DNA of 64,000 bases, from positions 1 through 64,000 of the forward strand of contig CALFBB010000023.1 of the NCBI GenBank assembly GCA_937944885.1, in the 5' to 3' direction. The DNA comes from an uncultured cyanobacterium (GTDB taxonomy: Bacteria; Cyanobacteriota; Cyanobacteriia; Thermostichales; Thermostichaceae). The notes beneath the pieces are model-generated. The model searched no databases. It was not told the origin of the DNA and saw nothing but the letters and a program-made list of their open reading frames with translations. Each line of letters starts with the position of its first letter. Position 1 is the first letter of the stretch. The position numbers and the translations under genes were made by a program. Below, one piece after another: positions 16,825 through 25,368 of this stretch.

Positions 16825-18756
16825 TCACACAGGCTGTCGGGGGAGCTCCAAGATAAAGCAGGTTTTTCCCCCGCTACTTTCTGCCCACAGGGATCCTTGC
16901 AGGCGCTCTGCCAGTTTACGGCTGAGGGCCAACCCCAGACCGGTCCCCCCATACTTCCAGGGGTCGTTGTTGGGTAGCCGGTAGAACCTCTCGAAGATGC
17001 GTTCTAGATCCTTGGCAGGGATGACCACGCCGGTATTCGTGACCCGCAGTTGCCAGGTATTGTCCAGGAACAGAGTAGAGACGGTGATGGTTTCCCCTGC
17101 GGGGGTGTATTTGCAGGCGTTGGTAAGCAGCTCGGTAACAATGCGCTCTAGGTAAGGGGAAAAGGTTTGGATAAGCGGGCAATTTTCCGGTAACCCAATC
17201 TCTAGGGTTTGCCGGTGAAGGGCAGCTCGTTCTCGAAAAGGATCCAATTTCTGGAGTAGCCATTCTCGTAGATTAAGGGTGTGCCACTGCAAGGGTGCGG
17301 TATCGGCATCAAGGCGAGACAGCTCCAGCAGATCGTTGATCAGCTCGGTCTCGCGGTTACACTCCTGCTCCAGGATCGATAGGTAGCGCTTGACCAGCGC
17401 TTTATTCTTGGCCGCCAGACCGGCCCCCTCCAGGACCACCGACAACATTTTGGCCGCCATTTTGATGCTGGCCATGGGGGAGCGCAGCTCGTGAGAAACG
17501 GTGCTCAGAAAGTCATCTTTGAGCTGGTTGAGGCGCTCTAGCTCATGCACCTGAGCTAAGGAGGCTTGGTAAAGGCGGGCTTGCCGCAGAGCAATGACAC
17601 ATTGGCTGGCCACCTGCTGCACCATGCGCACTTCCGCTTCTGTGAAGCTTTCCTCAGCCGGCCTGTACAGCCACATATCCCCCAAGACCTGCTTTTCAGC
17701 GATCAAGGGGCAACTGAGCACCGTAAAGCGGGTATGGATTTTTGCAGAAGGATCCCGGTAGGAGGGCAATAGGGGACAAAACTGGACAGCTTGCCCCTGC
17801 AGCAGTTGCCGATAGAGATCCGGAAGAACGGCAAAGGAGACAACCCGTCCCACTGCCGGGGTTAACGGATAATCAGGGTGGAGGTACTCGTGGTGAATGG
17901 TGGAGGATTGCTGATGCTGGTCGTAAAGAGCAGTATCACAGCTAATCACCCCCAATTGACGGCCCAACTCTTCCACTACCGTCTGTAAGATATCCTTTTC
18001 ATCCAGGCTATCGCGCACTTTTTCAATAATGCCCTTGAGTAACTGTTCAAGCTCAAGAGCCTGCCGAAGTTGATGGGTGCGCTCTTCCACCATCTCTTCT
18101 AGGTCGGTGTTGAGCTGCTGCAGCTGCCGGTACAACTGAGCTTGATGGATGGCAACGGCTACCTGATCCGCCAGCCGCTTGAGCAAACTGATCTCGTGAG
18201 TCTGCCAGTTGCGAGGGGCAGAACAGTGATGGGCAATCAGCAAACCCCAGAGGGATCCCTCGGGTAAAATCGGTACCACCAAGTTGGCCCGTACCTGATA
18301 CCGGCCCAGAAACTGAATGTGACAGGGATCCAGATTGGCAACTTCAATATCATCGATGCTCTTAATCCGCCCCTGCCGATAGGGTTCAACCAGGTCACCC
18401 CCAAAGCAATTATCCCGAATGTCGGATCCCAAAATCGGTAGCCACGGCTCTGCTACAGACTCGGTTACGACCTCTCCCCCTTGCCAATCCGGTTGGAAGC
18501 GAAAGATGAGCACCCGATCCGTCTGCAGCAGAGAACGAACTCCTGAAACGGCTCGATTCAAGATTTCTTGCAGATCTAAAGACTCGCGGATATGATGGAT
18601 AACTTCCGCAAGTAGCTCAGCTTGCCGAAGTTCTAGCTCTAAAGATTGTTTGGCTGCTCTTTTCTTGACAAGATCCTCAATTTTGCCACCATCCTCAACT
18701 GAGGAATCTCTGCTTTCTTCCGCATTCTCCTTCAAAACAAGCCGAAAAGTCGTCAT
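16825..18756 (-). CDS. Sensor histidine kinase with DXCF cyanobacteriochrome-like GAF
   Basis: The 643-residue protein appears soluble. Order: N-terminal helix, GAF1 (about 45-205), coiled linker, GAF2 (about 235-395), HisKA with H422 in STVSHELRSP, and a HATPase domain ending with GGTGLGLALS. GAF1 has both cysteine motifs of DXCF-class cyanobacteriochromes: D115-N116-C117-F118 and the canonical bilin site C145-H146 (DPCHIQFL), followed by QVRANLVVPI. This predicts a covalently bound bilin and violet/blue-green photochemistry, though no photochemistry can be proved from sequence. GAF2 lacks these cysteines. The cognate regulator gene follows at 81 bp and hpsA after it. Confidence 0.9.
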   Translation of the reverse strand: MTTFRLVLKENAEESRDSSVEDGGKIEDLVKKRAAKQSLELELRQAELLAEVIHHIRESLDLQEILNRAVSGVRSLLQTDRVLIFRFQPDWQGGEVVTESVAEPWLPILGSDIRDNCFGGDLVEPYRQGRIKSIDDIEVANLDPCHIQFLGRYQVRANLVVPILPEGSLWGLLIAHHCSAPRNWQTHEISLLKRLADQVAVAIHQAQLYRQLQQLNTDLEEMVEERTHQLRQALELEQLLKGIIEKVRDSLDEKDILQTVVEELGRQLGVISCDTALYDQHQQSSTIHHEYLHPDYPLTPAVGRVVSFAVLPDLYRQLLQGQAVQFCPLLPSYRDPSAKIHTRFTVLSCPLIAEKQVLGDMWLYRPAEESFTEAEVRMVQQVASQCVIALRQARLYQASLAQVHELERLNQLKDDFLSTVSHELRSPMASIKMAAKMLSVVLEGAGLAAKNKALVKRYLSILEQECNRETELINDLLELSRLDADTAPLQWHTLNLREWLLQKLDPFRERAALHRQTLEIGLPENCPLIQTFSPYLERIVTELLTNACKYTPAGETITVSTLFLDNTWQLRVTNTGVVIPAKDLERIFERFYRLPNNDPWKYGGTGLGLALSRKLAERLQGSLWAESSGGKTCFILELPRQPV

Positions 18757-19125
18757 ACTAGCCTTTCTCCGTCATCTTTGTGAAATCTTAAAAAAATTGA
18801 AGGACTCTTCAGCTAAAACCCTTACTTGGACAAAACAAGATTTATTGATAAGAACTACTGAGTCGTTTCTTTAATTTTAACTTTATTTTTATACTCGCAA
18901 TAGTAGTGCTCCAAAAACGACACAAACTGCAACAATCTCACTTGCCCTTCCTGTGGCTGCTGGGGATGGCAGGTTCTGAGGTGGGATCCGCTTGACATAG
19001 ACAGGGAGCCCGGGGTTGCTTAAGATCGAGTCGAGAATGTAAAGAAAACGCTACACACCGGTCGACCGGGCTAGAGGTTTTGCTTTTACCTACTCTCCTC
19101 GGAAGGCTTGTTAGACAAGGTCACC
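18757..19125. promoter_or_regulatory. AT-rich divergent intergenic region
   Basis: This separates the minus-strand sensor kinase from the plus-strand ABC-F gene. The stretch 18780-18960 is unusually A/T-rich for this genome and probably carries the kinase promoter. For the ABC-F gene a TTGACA lies at 18992-18997; no -10 box at 16-18 bp is convincing (TAAGAT lies 23 bp away), so the promoter call is weak. An AAGG lies 5 nt before the ABC-F ATG. Confidence 0.35.
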
Positions 19126-20844
19126 ATGCTGCGACTGGAACACATCAGCAAGATTTATCCCACTGGCGAGGTGCTGCGGGACGTCAATTGGGAGGTGAAA
19201 CCCGGGGACCGCATTGGCTTGGTGGGAGTAAACGGGGCCGGAAAAACCACGCAGCTGAAAATTATTGCCGGGCAAGAGGAGCCCACCAGTGGAGAAGTAA
19301 TCCGCCCCGCCAACTTGCGCATCGCCTACCTCACCCAGGAGTTTGAGGTGGATCCCGGTCGTACGGTGCGGGAGGAGTTTTGGACGGTTTTTGCGGCTGA
19401 GAACCGCATCCAGTTGGAGCTAGCCCAAGTTACACGGCAGATGGAGCAAGCGGATCCCGATACCCTAGATGCCCTCTTGCAGCGCATGGATCGCCTGCAA
19501 CGGCAATTTGAGAGTCTACACGGCTACGAACTGGATGCCCGCATCGACAAGATCTTGCCGGAAATGGGGTTTGCACCGGAAGATGGCGACCGCCTGGTGA
19601 GTGCTTTTAGTGGTGGTTGGCAAATGCGCATGAGCTTAGGCAAAATCCTTCTACAAAATCCCGATTTACTCCTCTTGGATGAGCCCACCAACCACCTGGA
19701 CTTGGAAACCATTGAGTGGCTGGAAACCTATTTGAAGGGTCTAACCATCCCCATGGTGATTGTTTCTCACGACCGGGAGTTTTTGGATCGGCTTTGCACC
19801 CAAATTGTAGAGACAGAACGAGGAGTATCTACTACCTACCTGGGTAATTATTCTCAATATCTGCTCCAGAAGGCCGAGCAAAGGGAAGCCCAGCAGGCTA
19901 GCTATGAGCGGCAACAAAAAGAGATTGAAAAGCAGCAAGCTTTTATTGATCGTTTCCGTGCCAGTGCCACCCGCAGCACCCAGGCCAAAAGCCGTGAAAA
20001 GCAACTGGAAAAAATCGAGCGCATCGAAGCTCCTGTTGGTGATGTGCGCACGCTCAAGTTTCGCTTTCCGCCTGCACCCCGCAGTGGTCGCGAGGTTGTG
20101 AAAATTGAAGACCTGACCCACAGCTATGGCGATAAGATCCTCTTTTTGGGAGCAGAATTGCTGATCGAGCGGGGGGATCGCGTTGCTTTTTTGGGACCCA
20201 ATGGGGCCGGAAAGTCCACTCTTTTGCGTCTGATTATGGGTTTGGAGCAACCCACTGAGGGATCCGTCCGATTGGGGCCTCATAATGTTATTCCCTCCTA
20301 CTTTGAGCAAAATCAAGCGGAGGCACTGGATCTCAACAAAACGGTGATGGACACCATCCATGATGAGGTGCCCGACTGGAAAAATGAAGAGGTGCGCACT
20401 CTCCTGGGTCGATTCTTGTTTAGTGGCGACGCGGTCTTTAAGAAGGTAGCAGCTCTGAGTGGAGGAGAAAAGGCTCGCCTGGCCCTGGCAAAAATGCTGT
20501 TGCAACCGGCCAATCTGCTCATTTTGGATGAACCGACCAATCACCTGGATATTCCAGCCAAGGAGATGCTGGAGGAAGCTCTACAGCACTACGATGGAAC
20601 GGTGATTGTTGTCTCCCACGACCGCTACTTTATTTCTCAGGTGGCCAACAAGATTGTTGAAATTCGGGATGGAGAACTGATTCCCTACCTAGGGGATTAT
20701 CACTACTATCTCGAGAAGATCCAAGAGGAAAAGGAAAAGGCTCGGCAGGAGCAATTGGCTGCTGAGAAAGCCGCCAAGGCTGCCGAGAAACGAGCCAAGG
20801 AACGGGAAAAACAGAAAGCCAAAAAGGCAGCCGGCAAGGCCTGA
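19126..20844 (+). CDS. ABC-F family ATPase (translation-associated)
   Basis: The 572-residue protein has two ABC cassettes and no membrane segments: Walker A GVNGAGKTT, signature FSGGWQMR and Walker B LLLLDEPTNHLD in the first; GPNGAGKST, LSGGEKAR and LLILDEPTNHLD in the second. A charged linker rich in QKEIEKQQ separates them, and a Lys/Ala/Glu-rich tail ends the chain. ABC-F proteins bind the ribosomal E site and rescue or regulate translation; the exact subfamily (Uup-like or EttA-like) is not clear to me. I chose ATG 19126 with an AAGG upstream over an in-frame TTG at 19108. Confidence 0.9.
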   Translation: MLRLEHISKIYPTGEVLRDVNWEVKPGDRIGLVGVNGAGKTTQLKIIAGQEEPTSGEVIRPANLRIAYLTQEFEVDPGRTVREEFWTVFAAENRIQLELAQVTRQMEQADPDTLDALLQRMDRLQRQFESLHGYELDARIDKILPEMGFAPEDGDRLVSAFSGGWQMRMSLGKILLQNPDLLLLDEPTNHLDLETIEWLETYLKGLTIPMVIVSHDREFLDRLCTQIVETERGVSTTYLGNYSQYLLQKAEQREAQQASYERQQKEIEKQQAFIDRFRASATRSTQAKSREKQLEKIERIEAPVGDVRTLKFRFPPAPRSGREVVKIEDLTHSYGDKILFLGAELLIERGDRVAFLGPNGAGKSTLLRLIMGLEQPTEGSVRLGPHNVIPSYFEQNQAEALDLNKTVMDTIHDEVPDWKNEEVRTLLGRFLFSGDAVFKKVAALSGGEKARLALAKMLLQPANLLILDEPTNHLDIPAKEMLEEALQHYDGTVIVVSHDRYFISQVANKIVEIRDGELIPYLGDYHYYLEKIQEEKEKARQEQLAAEKAAKAAEKRAKEREKQKAKKAAGKA

Positions 20845-20944
20845 GGTAGGCTTGGCTGCCTCCTCAACAACATAGCTACAGCACAGCCGTATCACCCATC
20901 GAATCATCATCCAAAATATCCAAAGCATAAAACCATAAAATATT

Positions 20945-21580
20945 ATGTTCACCGGCTTGGTACGCAGCATTGGCACGGCCCGATTGATCAGCCCCTCACG
21001 GGTGCAGGTCACCTGCCCACAATTGCAGCCGCAACTGGTTTGTGGCGACAGTGTGGCGGTCGATGGTCTTTGCTTAACTGTTGTGGATATTCTGCCCGAT
21101 GGTTTTTGGGCGGATGTATCCCCGGAGACGCTGCGGCGCTCTGTATGGGGCCAGGGATCCGGCCCGCGCCAGGTGAATCTGGAACCGGCGCTGCGGGTAG
21201 GGGATAGACTGGGTGGGCATTTTGTCAGCGGTCACATCGATGGAGTGGGGCAGCTGTGGGATCAAACGGCCACGGGTGCTGCCTGGGAGATGAGCTTCAA
21301 GGTGCCTGGCGAGATTGGTCGCTACATTGTGCCCAAGGGCAGTGTGGCGGTGAATGGGGTCAGCCTGACTATTGCTCAGGTGCGTCAGGGAGGCTGCTGG
21401 TTTAGTGTGGCCGTTATTCCCCAAACCTACCGTGATACCAATCTGTCTTTGTTGCAGGCTGGGGATCCCGTCAATGTCGAGGTGGATATACTGGGCAAGT
21501 ATGTGGAAAAATTGTTGGGCCTGGGTTCACCGGAAAGTCTTGTCTCTCTGGAGTTTTTGGCAGAACACGGCTATGTCTAG
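20945..21580 (+). CDS. ribE: Riboflavin synthase, alpha chain
   Basis: This enzyme dismutates two molecules of 6,7-dimethyl-8-ribityllumazine to riboflavin. The 211-residue protein begins MFTGLV, the hallmark of the family, and contains the duplicated lumazine-binding barrels: one with GDSVAVDGLCLTV, the second with GSVAVNGVSLTI. Each barrel has the GHxVSGH or equivalent strand (GGHFVSGHIDG). Length is typical. No FMN riboswitch is seen upstream in the 100 bp after the ABC-F gene. aroK follows after 27 bp. Confidence 0.96.
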   Translation: MFTGLVRSIGTARLISPSRVQVTCPQLQPQLVCGDSVAVDGLCLTVVDILPDGFWADVSPETLRRSVWGQGSGPRQVNLEPALRVGDRLGGHFVSGHIDGVGQLWDQTATGAAWEMSFKVPGEIGRYIVPKGSVAVNGVSLTIAQVRQGGCWFSVAVIPQTYRDTNLSLLQAGDPVNVEVDILGKYVEKLLGLGSPESLVSLEFLAEHGYV

Positions 21581-21607
21581 GCTTTCTCCATTTACGACAT
21601 TTACGAT

Positions 21608-22168
21608 ATGATCCACCCGCTGATCCATCCAGAAGAAGCCGAGCGCTTGCGGGGGGTTAATCTTTACTTGGTCGGCATGATGGCCAGTGGTAAATCCACC
21701 CTAGGTGCAGAGTTGGCAAGCCAGTTGGGATGGCAATTTTTCGATACGGATACACTGGTGGAGCAGGTGGCAGGCTGCTCAGTTGCAGAGCTTTTCGCAA
21801 AAGAGGGGGAAGCCTACTTCCGGGATTTGGAAACCCAGGTGCTGGCCCAGTTGAGCAGCTACACACGACTGGTGATTGCCACCGGCGGGGGGGTTGTCCT
21901 GCGGCCTCAAAATTGGGGCTACTTGCACCACGGTCTTACCATCTGGCTAGATGTTGCTCCCACCTTGATCTGGCAACGGCTGCTCAGGGATCCTGGTCAA
22001 CGACCCCTGCTGCAAACTGAGGATCCGCAAGCAGCTTTGCATACCCTGATGCAGCAGCGGCAGCCTTTTTACCGACAGGCGGATGTGCGGGTTCCCATCT
22101 CCTCAGAAATCAGCCCGCCCCAGTTGGCCCAGCAGGTTTGGCAAGCCATACGTGCCCGCCTGCGCTAG
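21608..22168 (+). CDS. aroK: Shikimate kinase
   Basis: AroK phosphorylates shikimate at the 3-OH in chorismate synthesis. The 186-residue protein has the P-loop GMMASGKST (residues about 24-32), the shikimate-binding DTDTLVE and FRDLE motifs, the GGGVVLR loop, and a lid with RPLLQ. It begins 27 bp after ribE and probably shares its transcript. Confidence 0.95.
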   Translation: MIHPLIHPEEAERLRGVNLYLVGMMASGKSTLGAELASQLGWQFFDTDTLVEQVAGCSVAELFAKEGEAYFRDLETQVLAQLSSYTRLVIATGGGVVLRPQNWGYLHHGLTIWLDVAPTLIWQRLLRDPGQRPLLQTEDPQAALHTLMQQRQPFYRQADVRVPISSEISPPQLAQQVWQAIRARLR

Positions 22169-22370
22169 GGGATCCCTTCCCTCAAGAGAGCGTGAGCTTG
22201 CTCCCCGGACCATTCACAACTACAACTTATAGCTTCAGGATCTTCTGCGCCTTGTGCACTAATGGAATGATCTGAGGAAGAAAAAACAAGGGGTTACAAG
22301 GGTCAGGCTGGAGTGGGCGGACACCCCATCAACAGGCAAGAGCTGTCCATCGGCGATAAAGCGATAAAAT

Positions 22371-22392
22371 TGTAGACCTGCTGTAGACCTGC
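22371..22392 (+). repeat. Perfect 11-bp tandem duplication before leuC
   Basis: TGTAGACCTGC occurs twice in direct succession, ending 37 bp before the leuC start codon. An imperfect octamer duplication (GCGATAAA) lies immediately upstream (about 22353-22368) and offers a GATAAAATT that could serve as a -10 region. The duplication therefore lies in or just after the probable leuC promoter. Confidence 0.7.
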
Positions 22393-22429
22393 CGCCATGG
22401 GTTGGCAGTGTGGATGGGAGAGGAAGAAA

Positions 22430-23833
22430 GTGAGCGAGAGAACTTTATTCGATAAGGTGTGGGATGCCCATACGGTACGTATTCTCCCTTCTGGGCAAAC
22501 GCAACTGTTCATCGGCCTGCATCTGATCCATGAGGTAACTAGCCCACAAGCTTTTGCCATGCTGCGGGAACGAAATCTACCGGTTCTTTTCCCGGAGCGT
22601 ACCGTTGCAACGGTGGATCACATTATTCCCACCGACAATCTGGCCCGGCCTTTTGCGGATCCTTTAGCAGAAGAGATGATCCAAGAGCTGGAGCGCAACT
22701 GCCGCCAGTATGGTATCCGCTTCTACAACAGCGGCTCCGGTCGTCAGGGGATTGTGCATGTGATTGCTCCCGAGCAAGGCTTAACCCAGCCAGGGATGAC
22801 CATCGCCTGTGGAGACAGCCACACGTCCACCCATGGGGCTTTTGGGGCAATTGCTTTTGGCATCGGCACCAGTCAGGTGCGGGATGTGCTGGCCAGCCAA
22901 AGCCTGAGCCTTTCGAAGCTGAAGGTGCGCCGTATTGAGGTGAACGGTCAGCTTGGCCCTGGAGTTTATGCCAAGGATGTAATTTTGCACATTATCCGCA
23001 AGTTGGGGGTAAAGGGCGGGGTAGGCTACGCCTATGAGTACGGGGGCAGTGCTATTGAGAGCATGAATATGGAAGAGCGCATGACCCTCTGCAATATGTC
23101 CATTGAAGGGGGAGCCCGCTGTGGTTATGTGAATCCGGATGGGGTGACCTTTGAGTATTTGCAAGGGCGGGAGTTTGCTCCCCAGGGATCCAATTGGGAG
23201 GAGGCTGTGGCTTGGTGGCGCGGTCTGGCCAGTGATAGCGATGCTGTGTACGACGACCGGGTGGTGTTTGAGGCAGCTGAGATCCCTCCGACGGTGACTT
23301 GGGGAATTACCCCCGGCCAGGGCATGGGGGTGGATGAGCGGATCCCCAGACCAGAGGATCTACCGGAAAGTGAGCGGGCTTTGGCCCAAGAAGCCTATGC
23401 CTACATGGATCTCCAACCCGGTCAGCCGATCCTGGGTACGCCGGTGGATGTCTGTTTTATTGGTAGCTGTACCAATGGCCGCCTCAGTGATTTGCGGGAG
23501 GCGGCTAAGGTGGCCAAGGGTCGGCGGGTAGCTACTGGCGTGAAGGCCTTTGTGGTGCCTGGCTCAGAACAGGTGAAGCAACAAGCGGAGCAGGAAGGTT
23601 TACACGAAATCTTTATGGCGGCAGGGTTTGAGTGGCGAGACCCGGGTTGCTCCATGTGCTTGGCCATGAATCCCGATAAGTTGGTGGGCCGGCAGCTGAG
23701 TGCTTCTTCCTCTAACCGCAATTTTAAGGGTCGCCAGGGATCCGCCAGTGGACGTACGCTGTTGATGAGCCCGGCCATGGTGGCGGCAGCGGCGGTGAGT
23801 GGCAAGATTGTGGATGTGCGAACGTTGCTTTGA
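22430..23833 (+). CDS. leuC: 3-isopropylmalate dehydratase large subunit
   Basis: LeuC with LeuD isomerises 2- to 3-isopropylmalate in leucine synthesis using a [4Fe-4S] cluster. The cluster cysteines are visible in GSCTNGR and GCSMCLAMN; the family signature around [15 protein letters not shown] is also present. I start the gene at the GTG at 22430 ([12 protein letters not shown]), which has AGGA 5 nt upstream and gives 467 residues, the usual length; a longer frame from 22397 adds residues without family support. leuD is not adjacent and not in the window. Confidence 0.95.
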   Translation: MSERTLFDKVWDAHTVRILPSGQTQLFIGLHLIHEVTSPQAFAMLRERNLPVLFPERTVATVDHIIPTDNLARPFADPLAEEMIQELERNCRQYGIRFYNSGSGRQGIVHVIAPEQGLTQPGMTIACGDSHTSTHGAFGAIAFGIGTSQVRDVLASQSLSLSKLKVRRIEVNGQLGPGVYAKDVILHIIRKLGVKGGVGYAYEYGGSAIESMNMEERMTLCNMSIEGGARCGYVNPDGVTFEYLQGREFAPQGSNWEEAVAWWRGLASDSDAVYDDRVVFEAAEIPPTVTWGITPGQGMGVDERIPRPEDLPESERALAQEAYAYMDLQPGQPILGTPVDVCFIGSCTNGRLSDLREAAKVAKGRRVATGVKAFVVPGSEQVKQQAEQEGLHEIFMAAGFEWRDPGCSMCLAMNPDKLVGRQLSASSSNRNFKGRQGSASGRTLLMSPAMVAAAAVSGKIVDVRTLL

Positions 23834-23874
23834 AGATTCAGCTACTGACGCTTTTGCTTGCCCCTTGTTCATCC

Positions 23875-25335
23875 CTAAAGCTGGTTAGGGGGAGCATGCC
23901 GGGCAATAACAACGATTAAGTCCCCTTCTAGCAGCTTGGTATCTGCCGGAGGATTGACTAGGGAGACACGGGATCCCCCTTCTTGCCGGCGTTCCAGGGC
24001 TAGCAAGATAGCATCGAAGTCCTGTTTGGCCCGCAGGGATCCCTGGGCAAAGGTGAGTCCCACCCAGCTTTTGGGCAGGGGCAGCTTGTAAAATTGGTTG
24101 CCAATCTGAACCGTGAGCAATTCCGACAAGATGTCTGTAAGGCCGCGGTTGCGGGCGGAGGTTGCAATCAGGTGGCTAGTCAGTTCATCGCCAACCACCA
24201 CATCTTCAACACCGGCCACCCGCATTTGCACATCATTTCTGCGATCCAGCAGTTGGGCACAGGTGTGGATGCCGGGGTTGAGCTTCTCGATGGTAAGGGC
24301 AGCCAGAACGGTGCGGGCATCCCGGTCTTGGTCACTGCGGGGGCGGGTGGAATCCGCCAGCAGGATTGCTTGGCTAGCCTGTCGAATACCGACACTTTCC
24401 AGGACATCCAAAGCCGTGTAGTCCCCCGTGTGGAAGTAGAGCTGGGAGCGATCCACCTTGCGCAGCTCCCGTTCTGGGGTTTCGACAAATTCGGCCACAA
24501 TCACAATCGGGCATTGCCGCAGCTTGGGATCCGATTGCAACTCCTCAATCACCAAATGGCCGCTGCGGTTCCAGCCACAGATAACGATGTGCCCGCATAG
24601 CTCATCCAATTCCATTAAACGGACCTCAAGAGCTTGCCTCAGCCGCTCGATCATTACTGCCGAGACAATCCCCGTCAAGACAGCAAACAGGGTTAAACCG
24701 CTCAAGGTCACCACCAGCGTCACCAGTCGTCCCGGCCCGGTGCTGGCTTCTGCTCCGATCGGTTCTGCTGCGATCATGGTGAAGACACTCCACCAGAAGG
24801 CTTCATTGAGATCGGAGAAACTTCCTTCAGGATTGCCTTCAAATTGATAGATGGCCAAGGTGCCGCCGATCAGGATCAAGCCGATCACCAGAAAAATACC
24901 GATTTGCAAACTCAAGCTGGTGGACAAAGGGCCGGCCCGATGGCTAAGGCGACGATTGAGGAGAACACCTAAGCGCAGCAGACGCAACAACCGCAACAGG
25001 CGCAACCCCCGCCATAGCGGGATCACCGAGAGAATATCCAGCCAGTAGTTCTGAAAAAAGCGGGCTTTGCGACTGGCTACCCAGTAACGCAGGGACAATT
25101 CCAGGACAAATAGAGTGTTGATCCCGTCTCCTAAGTGCTGCAGGGGCTGACCCAAACCGGTACGGCTTAGTTCCGCTTCTGCCACAACGAGCAAAACAGA
25201 AGCCACAATCAACCCCATCAGCAAAAACTCAAACCCTGGCTCCAGCAGCAGCTGTGATACTTGATTTTTGAGGGCCTGCCGAGAAGAAGGAGTCAAGGAA
25301 TCCTCAGAAGAAGAAGATCTAGGCAAGGGTCGCAT
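23875..25335 (-). CDS. Voltage-gated-channel-like protein with TrkA-N/RCK domains
   Basis: The 486-residue protein starts with a membrane domain resembling a six-helix cation channel. It includes an S4-like helix with arginines every third residue (R109, R112, R115, R118, R121) and a pore region FWWSVFTMIAAEPIGAEA. The usual K+ filter TVGYG is replaced by AAEPIG (about 189-194). A cytoplasmic TrkA-N domain (HIVICGWNRSGH, from about 249) and a TrkA-C-like C-terminus follow, as in RCK-gated channels. Ion selectivity is therefore uncertain. ATG 25335 has GAGGG upstream; a GTG at 25350 is also in frame. It starts shortly after the NHL-lipoprotein gene on the same strand. Confidence 0.82.
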   Translation of the reverse strand: MRPLPRSSSSEDSLTPSSRQALKNQVSQLLLEPGFEFLLMGLIVASVLLVVAEAELSRTGLGQPLQHLGDGINTLFVLELSLRYWVASRKARFFQNYWLDILSVIPLWRGLRLLRLLRLLRLGVLLNRRLSHRAGPLSTSLSLQIGIFLVIGLILIGGTLAIYQFEGNPEGSFSDLNEAFWWSVFTMIAAEPIGAEASTGPGRLVTLVVTLSGLTLFAVLTGIVSAVMIERLRQALEVRLMELDELCGHIVICGWNRSGHLVIEELQSDPKLRQCPIVIVAEFVETPERELRKVDRSQLYFHTGDYTALDVLESVGIRQASQAILLADSTRPRSDQDRDARTVLAALTIEKLNPGIHTCAQLLDRRNDVQMRVAGVEDVVVGDELTSHLIATSARNRGLTDILSELLTVQIGNQFYKLPLPKSWVGLTFAQGSLRAKQDFDAILLALERRQEGGSRVSLVNPPADTKLLEGDLIVVIARHAPPNQL

Positions 25336-25368
25336 GGCAAGAGCCCTCACGCAACTGGGTTGTGGGCC

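Noticed and set aside
20827-20862. Stem GGCAGCC/GGCTGCC at the end of the ABC-F gene as terminator
   Set aside because: The left arm lies in the coding region and no T-run follows on the plus strand.
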